From Bacteroides faecis MAJ27 (lineage in GTDB: Bacteria > Bacteroidota > Bacteroidia > Bacteroidales > Bacteroidaceae), in the NCBI RefSeq assembly GCF_900106755.1, contig NZ_FNNN01000015.1:62001-126000 (forward strand): DNA of 64,000 bases, read 5' to 3'. Every line of letters begins with the position of its first letter. The stretch's first letter is position 1. The notes beneath the pieces are model-generated. The model worked only from the letters and a program-made list of their open reading frames with translations, ran no database searches and was not told the origin of the DNA. Shown here piece after piece: positions 24,966-33,349 of the stretch. The translations under genes and the position numbers were made by a program.

Positions 24966-26219
24966 ATGCAACTGTTAAAACAAATATGGAATGAACGCCG
25001 TTCGAATGGGTGGCTGTGGGCAGAATTGCTGATTGTTTTCGTTGTACTGTGGTACATTGTCGATTGGACTTATGCAACGGCGCGTACTTATTACGAACCG
25101 TTGGGATATGATATTACCAATACTTACTATCTGGAACTCAGTCTGAAAAATAATAAGAGTGATTCTTATATCCCGAAAGGACAGAAAGAAACGACGACAG
25201 GGCAAGACATTATTGAGCTGACTAACCGCCTGCGTCGTTTGCCGGAAGTGGAGGCAGTCTCCATATCAGTGAATGCACGTCCGTATATAGGAAGTAATTC
25301 CGGTATCAGATTTCGCCTTGATACGTTGGTACGTAGTCCGTTGAAACGTCCGGTGACGCCGGAATTCTTTCAGGTATTCCGTTATCAGAGCGCGGATGGT
25401 CAGGGCTATCGGCCTTTGGTGCAGGCTATAAAGAATGGAAATTCGGTTATTGGTGAGAATATATGGCCCGACGATTATAAAGGTGACCGCACACTACTCG
25501 GAAAAGAAGTAATAAATGTGGATGATTCTACCAATGTCTATAAAATAGCCGCCGTATCTACCAAAGTACGTTACAATGACTTTTGGTCTAATTATGGTGA
25601 CCGATATATGGCTGTACCTTTTACAGAGACAGAGTTAGCCGAGAATAATGACGACCTGTATCCAGTCAATGTTGAAGTTTGCCTGCGTGTAAAGCCGAAT
25701 ACCGCTGCCGGTTTTTCGGAACGTCTGATGGAACTCTCGGATACTCAGTTAAGTGTAGGAAACCTCTTCATACTGAAAGTACACGATTACGAAGCGATAC
25801 GCGAAATCTACAATCGTAGCAATGTCAATCAGATGCAGACGCGGTTCTGGATGATGGGTTTCCTGCTGGTTAATATACTCTTGGGCATTGTCGGTACGTT
25901 TTGGTTCCGCACCCAGCACCGTCGTGGAGAGCTCGGACTTCGTATTGCAGTCGGTTCCACCCGTATGGGGATTTGGCACCGTCTTAATAAAGAAGGATTG
26001 TTGCTGTTGACTCTGGCTGCTGTTCCTGCTGCTGTTCTTTGTTATAATATAGGATATCTGGAACTGACAGAAGGTGGTATAGAATGGAGTATCCTTCGTT
26101 TTCTTATAGCGTTCTGTGCGACCTGTTTTTTGATGGCTTTGATGATACTCATAGGCATTTGGTTCCCTGCCCGGCAGGCCATTCGCGTGCAGCCGGCAGA
26201 AGCCTTGCGGGAGGAATAA
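24966..26219 (+). CDS. FtsX-type ABC permease, subunit 2
   Basis: 417 aa with the same layout as the preceding gene: first span at about 17-37, a periplasmic domain to about 280, then three spans. The core is FWFRTQHRRGELGLRIAVGSTRMGIWHRLNKEGLLLLTLAAVPAA, and the protein ends in WFPARQAIRVQPAEALREE. Sequence similarity to subunit 1 is confined to the FtsX parts; the periplasmic domains differ, which suggests an asymmetric heterodimer. Confidence 0.9.
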   Translation: MQLLKQIWNERRSNGWLWAELLIVFVVLWYIVDWTYATARTYYEPLGYDITNTYYLELSLKNNKSDSYIPKGQKETTTGQDIIELTNRLRRLPEVEAVSISVNARPYIGSNSGIRFRLDTLVRSPLKRPVTPEFFQVFRYQSADGQGYRPLVQAIKNGNSVIGENIWPDDYKGDRTLLGKEVINVDDSTNVYKIAAVSTKVRYNDFWSNYGDRYMAVPFTETELAENNDDLYPVNVEVCLRVKPNTAAGFSERLMELSDTQLSVGNLFILKVHDYEAIREIYNRSNVNQMQTRFWMMGFLLVNILLGIVGTFWFRTQHRRGELGLRIAVGSTRMGIWHRLNKEGLLLLTLAAVPAAVLCYNIGYLELTEGGIEWSILRFLIAFCATCFLMALMILIGIWFPARQAIRVQPAEALREE

Positions 26220-26303
26220 AAAACTGGAGCTATTTGCATTGTTTTCAATATAATAACTTATCTTTGTAGGCAAAATGTTGAAAACAATGCAGCTTCTTAG
26301 CTT

Positions 26304-28913
26304 ATGAACCGACAATATTACTGTTTGTTTGTAGTTTTGCTCTTTGCTGTTTTTGCCCGGGTGGCGGCAGCGGAACACACATACAACGTACTTTTTATTC
26401 AATCATATACCTCTCAAACTCCCTGGCACAATGACCTGAATGAGGGGTTGGCAAAGGGGTTCAGAGAGAATGGACTGACTGTGAATATTACTACTGAATA
26501 TCTGGATGCGGATTTTTGGTCATTCAACTCAGAGAAGGTGATTATGCGCCGTTTTTGTCAGCGCGCCCGTGACAAGAAAACGGATCTGATTATCACAGCA
26601 AGCGATGAGGCTTTCTACACACTTTTTTCTTCCGGCGATTCGTTGCCTTATCAGGTTCCGGTTGTGTTTTTTGGAATCAAGTATCCCGATAATGAACTTA
26701 TAGCGAGCCTCCCTAATGTATGTGGATTTACCGCCAATCCTGATTTTCATGTAATTTTAAAGCAGGCACGAAAGGTATTTCCCCAGCGGAAAGAAGTGAT
26801 ATGCGTGATTGACAACAGCTTTCTGAGTAACAAGGGGCGTGAGGACTTCAAACAAGAGTGGTTGCTTTTTCAGGAGGAAAATCCGGATTACAACATGAAA
26901 CTCTACAATACCCAGCACGAGTCAACCAATCATATTATTGCAGCTATCTGCTATCCCCGCAATAGTTATGCGCGTATTGTTGTTGCCCCGAAATGGTCAC
27001 CATTCCTTTCATTTGTTGGGAAGAACTCCAAAGCTCCCGTCTTTTCCAGTCAGAATGTGGGATTGATGAACGGTGTATTTGCTGCGTATGATGCGGATGC
27101 ATATACTTCTGCGGTATCTGCTGCAACGAAGGCATCGAGAGTCTTGAAGGGTGAATCTCCATTGGAGTTGGGAGTGACGGAGACAAAGCAAGGATTTATT
27201 TTCGACTACAAGCAGCTGGACTTTTTTCACATAGATCCGGATAAGGTGTCTTCCAGCGGTGTCATTGTCAATCGCCCGTATTGGGAAAGATACAAATTAT
27301 TATTTATTTTCCTCTATCCATCTATTCTGGCATTGCTGATAGCCTCTATTGTGTGGCTGATTCGCGTTAACCGACGTGAAGCCAAACGGCGGATACATGC
27401 CCAGACTCGCTTGCTGGTACAGAATAAACTGGTGGAGCAGCGTAATGAATTTGATAATATCTTCCATTCCATACGTGACGGTGTGATTACGTATGATACC
27501 GATCTTCATATCCACTTCACGAACCGTTCTCTGCTGAAGATGCTTCATTTGCCATCGGAATCGGGAGGACGGAATTATGAAGGAATGATGGCGGGCAGTA
27601 TTTTCAAGATATACTATAATGGTCAGGATATCCTTCACAATATGTTGAGGAAGGTGGAAGAAACCGGGCAAAGTATTATTATTCCTGATGGTTCCTTTAT
27701 GAAAGAAGTCCACAGTGAGCATTATTTCCCGGTTTCCGGAGAGATTGTTCCGATCCATTCCGGAGGACAGATTACAGGCATGGCTCTTTCAGCACGTAAC
27801 GTATCAGATGAAGAAATGCAGAAACGTTTCTTTAACATGGCTGTGGAGGAGAGTGCCATCTACCCCTGGCAGTTTGATGTGGAGAGTAACAGCTTCATTT
27901 TTCCGCAAGGATTTCTTGTGCGCTTTGGGTATGACGGATCGATCACTTCCATTACCCGTGATGAAATGGATCGTATGGTTTATCCGGAGGATTTGAAGGA
28001 AATGCGTATTCTCTTTGATAAAACATTGGCGGGAAAAGAAACCAATACCCGTTTGAATTTCCGTCAGCGTAATGCCAATGGAGAATATGAATGGTGGGAA
28101 TACCGTTCCTCTGTCATTTCCGGTCTGACAAGAGACTCGTTGTATAATATATTAGGTGTATGTCAAAGTATCCAGCGTTATAAAACAGCGGAACAGGAGA
28201 TGCGGGAGGCACGTGATAAAGCGCTCCAGGCAGATAAACTGAAATCGGCTTTCCTTGCCAATATGAGCCATGAGATCCGTACGCCGTTGAATGCTATTGT
28301 CGGTTTCTCCGACTTACTGAGTGATACAAGTGGCTTTACCGAAGAAGAAATAGCACAATTTATAGCAACGATCAATAAGAATTGCGGGCTGTTGCTTGCA
28401 TTGATTAACGATATTCTTGATTTATCACGTATCGAGTCGGGAACAATGGAATTTATGTTTGCCAATCATAATTTGCCTCTGCTGCTGAAGACTGTGCATG
28501 ATTCGCAACGGCTGAATATGCCACCGAGAGTAGAGTTGGTTCTTCGTATGCCCGACAATGAGAAAAAATATCTGGTGACAGATAATGTCCGTTTGCAACA
28601 AGTCGTAAATAATCTGATAAATAATGCTGCTAAGTTTACGAGTTACGGCTCCATCACTTTCGGATATGAGGAAGATGAAGACCCCGGATACACCAGAATC
28701 TTTGTAGAAGATACAGGAGTCGGTATTTCCGAAGAGGGTATCCGGCATATCTTCGAACGATTCTATAAAGTGGATAACTTTACTCAGGGGGCAGGGCTGG
28801 GATTAAGTATCTGCCAGACGATCGTTGAACGTCTGAAAGGTACTATCTTTGTGACCTCCGAAGTAGGCAAGGGAACTCGTTTCACAGTACGTATCCCGAA
28901 TTTCTGCGAATAA
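26304..28913 (+). CDS. Membrane sensor histidine kinase with ABC substrate-binding-like domain
   Basis: 869-aa sensor kinase. After the signal peptide (to about residue 24), residues 30-320 resemble an ABC-type substrate-binding domain (NVLFIQSYTSQTPWHNDLNEGLAKGF; DLIITASDEAFYTLFSS; VPVVFFGIKYPD). A membrane span lies at about 333-353. PAS-like domains cover 375-630, with HisKA at H656 (FLANMSHEIRTPLNAIVGF). The HATPase motifs are NLINNAAKFT, DTGVGIS and GAGLGLSIC. There is no receiver domain, so the partner is separate, possibly the sigma-54 regulator downstream. It lies inside the exporter cluster, after a TATCTTTG box at about 26261. Confidence 0.88.
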   Translation: MNRQYYCLFVVLLFAVFARVAAAEHTYNVLFIQSYTSQTPWHNDLNEGLAKGFRENGLTVNITTEYLDADFWSFNSEKVIMRRFCQRARDKKTDLIITASDEAFYTLFSSGDSLPYQVPVVFFGIKYPDNELIASLPNVCGFTANPDFHVILKQARKVFPQRKEVICVIDNSFLSNKGREDFKQEWLLFQEENPDYNMKLYNTQHESTNHIIAAICYPRNSYARIVVAPKWSPFLSFVGKNSKAPVFSSQNVGLMNGVFAAYDADAYTSAVSAATKASRVLKGESPLELGVTETKQGFIFDYKQLDFFHIDPDKVSSSGVIVNRPYWERYKLLFIFLYPSILALLIASIVWLIRVNRREAKRRIHAQTRLLVQNKLVEQRNEFDNIFHSIRDGVITYDTDLHIHFTNRSLLKMLHLPSESGGRNYEGMMAGSIFKIYYNGQDILHNMLRKVEETGQSIIIPDGSFMKEVHSEHYFPVSGEIVPIHSGGQITGMALSARNVSDEEMQKRFFNMAVEESAIYPWQFDVESNSFIFPQGFLVRFGYDGSITSITRDEMDRMVYPEDLKEMRILFDKTLAGKETNTRLNFRQRNANGEYEWWEYRSSVISGLTRDSLYNILGVCQSIQRYKTAEQEMREARDKALQADKLKSAFLANMSHEIRTPLNAIVGFSDLLSDTSGFTEEEIAQFIATINKNCGLLLALINDILDLSRIESGTMEFMFANHNLPLLLKTVHDSQRLNMPPRVELVLRMPDNEKKYLVTDNVRLQQVVNNLINNAAKFTSYGSITFGYEEDEDPGYTRIFVEDTGVGISEEGIRHIFERFYKVDNFTQGAGLGLSICQTIVERLKGTIFVTSEVGKGTRFTVRIPNFCE

Positions 28914-28999
28914 AACAGAACGTTCATTTTTGTGCATAGTGTCCGAAAATGAACACTGGCGTCTTTTTATAAACGATTGATAGTAAATGTATTATTCTT

Positions 29000-29016
29000 T
29001 TGGCACATGGTTTGAT
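29000..29016 (+). promoter_or_regulatory. Candidate sigma-54 promoter before tolC-like gene
   Basis: TTGGCAC (perfect -24 element) and TTGAT (one mismatch in the -12 TTGCW) have the correct GG-to-GC spacing of 10 nt. The tolC-like ATG is 28 nt downstream. A sigma-54 activator gene lies immediately after that gene. Confidence 0.5.
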
Positions 29017-29044
29017 TCTATCTGAATGGAAAATACCGTGTACA

Positions 29045-30523
29045 ATGAAAAAGAAAAGTATATTGTTTGTTTTGGCTGCAGTTTGCCTGCCTTTGGCAGT
29101 GTCGGCACAGAAGGAGAGGGAAATCACCTTGAATGAAGCTATCGCTATGGCGCGTGTGCAGTCTGTTGACGCTGCTGTTGCCTTGAATGAGTTAAAAACA
29201 TCTTATTGGGAATATCGGACCTTCCGTGCCGATCTTCTTCCGGAAATTAATTTGAAAGGAACATTGCCTAATTACAATAAGTCTTACGGTTCCTATCAGA
29301 ATCCTGACGGCTCTTATAGTTTTGTCCGCAACAGTGCTTTAGGGCTTTCCGGTGAACTCTCCATCGACCAGAATATCTGGCTTACCGGTGGGCAACTTTC
29401 ATTGACCTCCTCTCTCGACTACCTGAAGCAGTTAGGTAATAATGGTGACCGTCACCTGATGTCTGTTCCCGTCACTTTGAAACTGACGCAACCGATTCTT
29501 GGCGTGAATAACGTGAAGTGGAACCGGCGTATAGAACCTGTACGCTATGCCGAAGCGAAAGCGGAGTTTATCACGGCTACCGAAGAAGTAACGATGCGGA
29601 CTATTACCTATTATTTTGATCTGCTGTTGGCGAAAGAGACTCTTGGAACTGCACGGCAGAATCTGACGAATGCCAATCAACTTTACGAGGTTGCTATAGC
29701 TAAACGCAAGATGGGGCAGATTTCAGAAAATGAGCTTCTTCAATTAAAACTTTCGGCTCTGAATGCGAAAGCCGCATTGACTGAAGCGGAAAGTGATCTG
29801 AATGCCAAAATGTTTCAGCTCCGTGCTTTTCTGGGAATAGGAGAGGATGAAGTCCTTTGTCCTGTGGTTCCCGAGACCGTAGACGGTGGCAAGATGGAAT
29901 ATAATATGGTATTGAATAAGGCACTGGAACGTAATTCCTTTGCTCAGAATATTCGTCGCCGCCAGCTGGAGGCCGATTATGCGGTAGCTACGGCGCGTGG
30001 CAATCTGCGCAGCATTAATTTGTTTGCCAGTGTGGGGTATACGGGGGAGAGTCGTGAACTTTCCAGTGTTTATAAAAACTTGCAGGACAATCAGATTGTG
30101 CAGGTAGGTGTTCAGATTCCGATTCTGGACTGGGGAAAGAGACGTGGAAAGGTACGGGTAGCGAAAAGCAACCGGGATGTAGTGCTTTCGAAAATCCGGC
30201 AGGAACAGATCAATTTCAACCAGGATATTTTCTTGCTGGTAGAGCATTTCAATAACCAGGCACAACAGTTGGCAATAGCCAAAGAAGCGGACGGAATAGC
30301 ACAGCAACGTTACAAGACCAGTATTGAAACCTTCCTGATTGGTAAAATCAACACGCTGGACTTGAATGATGCACAGAACTCCAAAGATGAAGCGCGCCGG
30401 AAACATATCTCCGAACTTTATTATTACTGGTATTACTTTTATCAGATTCGTAGTCTGACTCTTTGGGATTTTCAGGCTAACACAGAATTAGAGGCTGACT
30501 TTGAAGAAATAGTACGGCAATAG
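29045..30523 (+). CDS. TolC-family outer-membrane efflux protein
   Basis: The start at 29045 opens the signal peptide MKKKSILFVLAAVCLPLAVS; the longer frame begins at a TTG inside the candidate sigma-54 promoter. The mature 492-aa protein contains two OEP repeats with long coiled coils (TITYYFDLLLAKETLGTARQNLTNANQLYEVAIAKRKMGQISENELLQLKL) and the second-repeat counterpart (QQRYKTSIETFLIGKINTLDLNDAQNSKDEAR). It should form the outer-membrane exit duct for the exporter encoded upstream. Confidence 0.9.
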   Translation: MKKKSILFVLAAVCLPLAVSAQKEREITLNEAIAMARVQSVDAAVALNELKTSYWEYRTFRADLLPEINLKGTLPNYNKSYGSYQNPDGSYSFVRNSALGLSGELSIDQNIWLTGGQLSLTSSLDYLKQLGNNGDRHLMSVPVTLKLTQPILGVNNVKWNRRIEPVRYAEAKAEFITATEEVTMRTITYYFDLLLAKETLGTARQNLTNANQLYEVAIAKRKMGQISENELLQLKLSALNAKAALTEAESDLNAKMFQLRAFLGIGEDEVLCPVVPETVDGGKMEYNMVLNKALERNSFAQNIRRRQLEADYAVATARGNLRSINLFASVGYTGESRELSSVYKNLQDNQIVQVGVQIPILDWGKRRGKVRVAKSNRDVVLSKIRQEQINFNQDIFLLVEHFNNQAQQLAIAKEADGIAQQRYKTSIETFLIGKINTLDLNDAQNSKDEARRKHISELYYYWYYFYQIRSLTLWDFQANTELEADFEEIVRQ

Positions 30524-30565
30524 CTATTAATCAGAGAATCTGTTGCCGGTGTTGAGTATTTGCGA

Positions 30566-30573
30566 TATCTTTG
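30566..30573 (+). promoter_or_regulatory. -7 promoter box for the sigma-54 regulator/kinase pair
   Basis: TATCTTTG, 18 nt before the ATG at 30592. No clear TTTG is found 19-21 nt upstream. Confidence 0.4.
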
Positions 30574-30591
30574 TCATAAGAAATATAAGCT

Positions 30592-31941
30592 ATGATTTTA
30601 ATAATAGACGACGACAGTGCAGTGCGTTCTTCACTCAGTTTTATGCTGAAGCGGGCCGGTTATGAAGCACAGGCAGTTCCCGGTCCCCGGGAAGCTATGG
30701 AGGTGGTACGTTCCGTAGTGCCGGATTTAATCTTGATGGATATGAACTTCACCCTTTCTACTACGGGCGAAGAAGGTCTGACACTGCTAAAGCAAGTGAA
30801 AATATTCCGTCCGGAGACTCCGGTGATACTGATGACTGCATGGGGAAGCATACAGCTGGCAGTGCAAGGTATGCAGGCAGGAGCTTTCGATTTTATCACC
30901 AAACCTTGGAATAACGCGGCATTATTGCAGCGTATTGAGACAGCTTTGGAACTGGCGGGCTCTTTCAAAGAGACAACGCAGGAGCAGAATGAAACTTTTG
31001 ACCGTCGGCATATCATCGGTCGCAGTCAGGGGCTGATGGAAGTACTGAATACCATTGCCCGTATAGCGAAGACGAATGCTTCCGTATTGATAACCGGAGA
31101 AAGTGGGACAGGTAAGGAACTGATAGCTGAAGCGATACATATCAACAGTCAGCGTGCCAGACAACCTTTTGTTAAAGTGAACCTGGGAGGAATATCCCAA
31201 AGCCTGTTCGAAAGTGAAATGTTCGGTCACAAGAAAGGAGCTTTTACAGATGCTTCCTCCGACCGTATCGGACGTTTTGAAATGGCGAATAAAGGGACGA
31301 TTTTCCTGGACGAAATTGGTGATCTCGATCCTTCCTGTCAGGTAAAGCTCTTGCGGGTGTTACAGGATCAGACGTTTGAAGTATTGGGAGACAGCCGTCC
31401 GCGCAAGACCGATATCCGTGTTGTCTCTGCTACCAATGCCGATTTGCGCAAGATGGTGAGTGAACGTACTTTCCGGGAAGATTTGTTTTACCGTATCAAT
31501 CTGATAACAGTCAAACTGCCGGCTTTGCGTGAACGTCGGGAGGATATTCCTTTGCTGGCACGTCACTTTGCCGATCGTCAGGCAGAAGCCAATGGGCTTC
31601 CCCGCACTGAATTTTCTGCGGATGCTATGCAGTTCCTGAGCCGTTTACCCTATCCGGGAAATATCAGGGAGTTGAAGAATCTGGTAGAGCGTACGATTCT
31701 AGTCAATGGGAAACCGATACTTGATGCTGCCGATTTTGATGCTCAATATATCCGTCATGAAGATCAGAAAGTTGCCGAAGGCGTTTCTTTGGCAGGTATG
31801 ACGCTGGATGAAATAGAACGGCAGACAATTCTGCAGGCTTTGGAACGTCATAAAGGAAATCTGAGTCAGGTAGCCACGGCACTTGGCATCAGTCGCGCTG
31901 CACTCTATCGGCGTCTGGAGAAGTTTGGAATCAGTGTTTAG
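30592..31941 (+). CDS. NtrC-family sigma-54-dependent response regulator
   Basis: 449 aa. The receiver domain spans residues 1-120 (acidic IIDDDSA, acceptor D50 in LILMDMNF, Lys in ITKPW). The AAA+ domain spans about 140-375: Walker A GESGTGKE, the sigma-54 contact loop KKGAFTDA, Walker B GTIFLDEIGDL, and PYPGNIRELKNLVER. A Fis-type HTH ends the protein (GNLSQVATALGISRAALYRRLEKFGI). The contact loop has Asp in place of the second Gly of GAFTGA. It forms a two-component pair with the kinase 15 nt downstream and probably controls the exporter, including the sigma-54-like site before tolC. Confidence 0.93.
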   Translation: MILIIDDDSAVRSSLSFMLKRAGYEAQAVPGPREAMEVVRSVVPDLILMDMNFTLSTTGEEGLTLLKQVKIFRPETPVILMTAWGSIQLAVQGMQAGAFDFITKPWNNAALLQRIETALELAGSFKETTQEQNETFDRRHIIGRSQGLMEVLNTIARIAKTNASVLITGESGTGKELIAEAIHINSQRARQPFVKVNLGGISQSLFESEMFGHKKGAFTDASSDRIGRFEMANKGTIFLDEIGDLDPSCQVKLLRVLQDQTFEVLGDSRPRKTDIRVVSATNADLRKMVSERTFREDLFYRINLITVKLPALRERREDIPLLARHFADRQAEANGLPRTEFSADAMQFLSRLPYPGNIRELKNLVERTILVNGKPILDAADFDAQYIRHEDQKVAEGVSLAGMTLDEIERQTILQALERHKGNLSQVATALGISRAALYRRLEKFGISV

Positions 31942-31956
31942 CAGATAACTATCATT

Positions 31957-33249
31957 ATGCGTATAAAAGGATTCTTTGGTATACTCGTTTTCCTGCTTCT
32001 GTTGTTGGGAGGTGGATTACTTTTTCTTTCAAGCCGGTTGAACCTGATCTATTTCTATGTAGGGGAGGGGCTGATCCTTTTTATCCTGTGCTATCTCCAG
32101 TTTTTCTATCGTAAGATTGTAAAGCCGCTGAACTCTATCGGAAGCGGTATGGAATTGTTGCGTGAACAGGATTTCAGCAGTCGGCTAAGTCCTGTGGGAC
32201 AATATGAAGCCGATCGTATCGTGAACGTCTTTAACCGGATGATGGAACAACTTAAGAACGAACGTCTTCGCCTCCGCGAACAAAACAACTTCCTTGACTT
32301 GCTGATTAAAGCTTCTCCGATGGGAGTTATCATCACCTCTCTGGATGATGATCTTTCAGAGCTTAACCCGATGGCACAGAAGATGCTGGGGGTCCGTCAG
32401 GAAGATGTTCAAGGTAGGAAAATGAGCGAGATAGACTCTCCGCTTGCTGTTGAACTGGCAAATGTTCCAAAAGGAGAGACAGTGACCGTCCGCCTGAATG
32501 ACTCGAATATTTATAGATGTACGCATTCTTCTTTTATTGACCGTGGATTTCAGCATCCTTTCTTCCTGATAGAAAGTCTGACGGACGAAGTAATGAAGGC
32601 CGAGAAAAAAGCCTATGAGAAAGTGATCCGCATGATTGCCCATGAGGTGAACAATACCACAGCCGGAATCACCTCTACACTGGATACAGTAGAGCAGGCG
32701 CTTTCTACCGAAGAAGAGATGGATGATATATGCGATGTCATGCGTGTATGCATCGAACGCTGTTTCTCGATGAGCCGTTTTATCACTCGTTTTGCCGATG
32801 TAGTGAAGATCCCCGAGCCAACGCTTACTTCGGTCGACCTGAATGACCTCGCATTTACGTGTAAGCGTTTTATGGAGGGCATGTGTACCGACCGGAATAT
32901 AACCCTTCGTCTGGAGATAGACGAAACGTTGAAAGAAGTAAAAATGGATGCCTCTCTTTTCGAACAAGTACTGGTGAACATCATCAAGAATGCTGCGGAA
33001 AGTATCGAAAAGGATGGAGAAATTATTGTCCGTACCCTTTCTCCCGCCATTATCGAAGTGGTAGATAATGGCAAGGGAATCAGCAAGGAAACAGAGGCAA
33101 AGCTGTTTAGCCCGTTCTTTTCCACTAAACCCAATGGGCAGGGAATCGGACTGATCTTTATCCGTGAGGTTCTGATGCGTCATGGCTGTACCTTCTCTTT
33201 GCGGACGTATACCGACGGATTGACCAGATTCCGTATTCTTTTTCCCTGA
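31957..33249 (+). CDS. Sensor histidine kinase partner of the sigma-54 regulator
   Basis: 430 aa. Two N-terminal membrane spans (5-24 and 30-50) leave almost no periplasmic loop, so the signal is probably sensed in the membrane or cytoplasm. A HAMP-like segment (52-105) and a PAS domain (110-200) precede phospho-His H229 in RMIAHEVNNTTAGI, the NtrB-type HExxN motif. The HATPase motifs are NIIKNAAESI, DNGKGIS and GQGIGLIFIREVL. It starts 15 nt after the regulator. Confidence 0.92.
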   Translation: MRIKGFFGILVFLLLLLGGGLLFLSSRLNLIYFYVGEGLILFILCYLQFFYRKIVKPLNSIGSGMELLREQDFSSRLSPVGQYEADRIVNVFNRMMEQLKNERLRLREQNNFLDLLIKASPMGVIITSLDDDLSELNPMAQKMLGVRQEDVQGRKMSEIDSPLAVELANVPKGETVTVRLNDSNIYRCTHSSFIDRGFQHPFFLIESLTDEVMKAEKKAYEKVIRMIAHEVNNTTAGITSTLDTVEQALSTEEEMDDICDVMRVCIERCFSMSRFITRFADVVKIPEPTLTSVDLNDLAFTCKRFMEGMCTDRNITLRLEIDETLKEVKMDASLFEQVLVNIIKNAAESIEKDGEIIVRTLSPAIIEVVDNGKGISKETEAKLFSPFFSTKPNGQGIGLIFIREVLMRHGCTFSLRTYTDGLTRFRILFP

Positions 33250-33349
33250 TCAAACGTCAAAGGAGAACAGTTCTTCCGCTATATAGACCTTTTTTTGTTC
33301 TAAAATCCCTCATACCTTTGCCCCGCTCAATTCAATAGGATATCAAGGT

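Noticed and set aside
29000..29044. Start of the TolC-like protein at TTG 29000
   Set aside because: The signal peptide begins at ATG 29045, and 29000 falls inside the candidate sigma-54 promoter.
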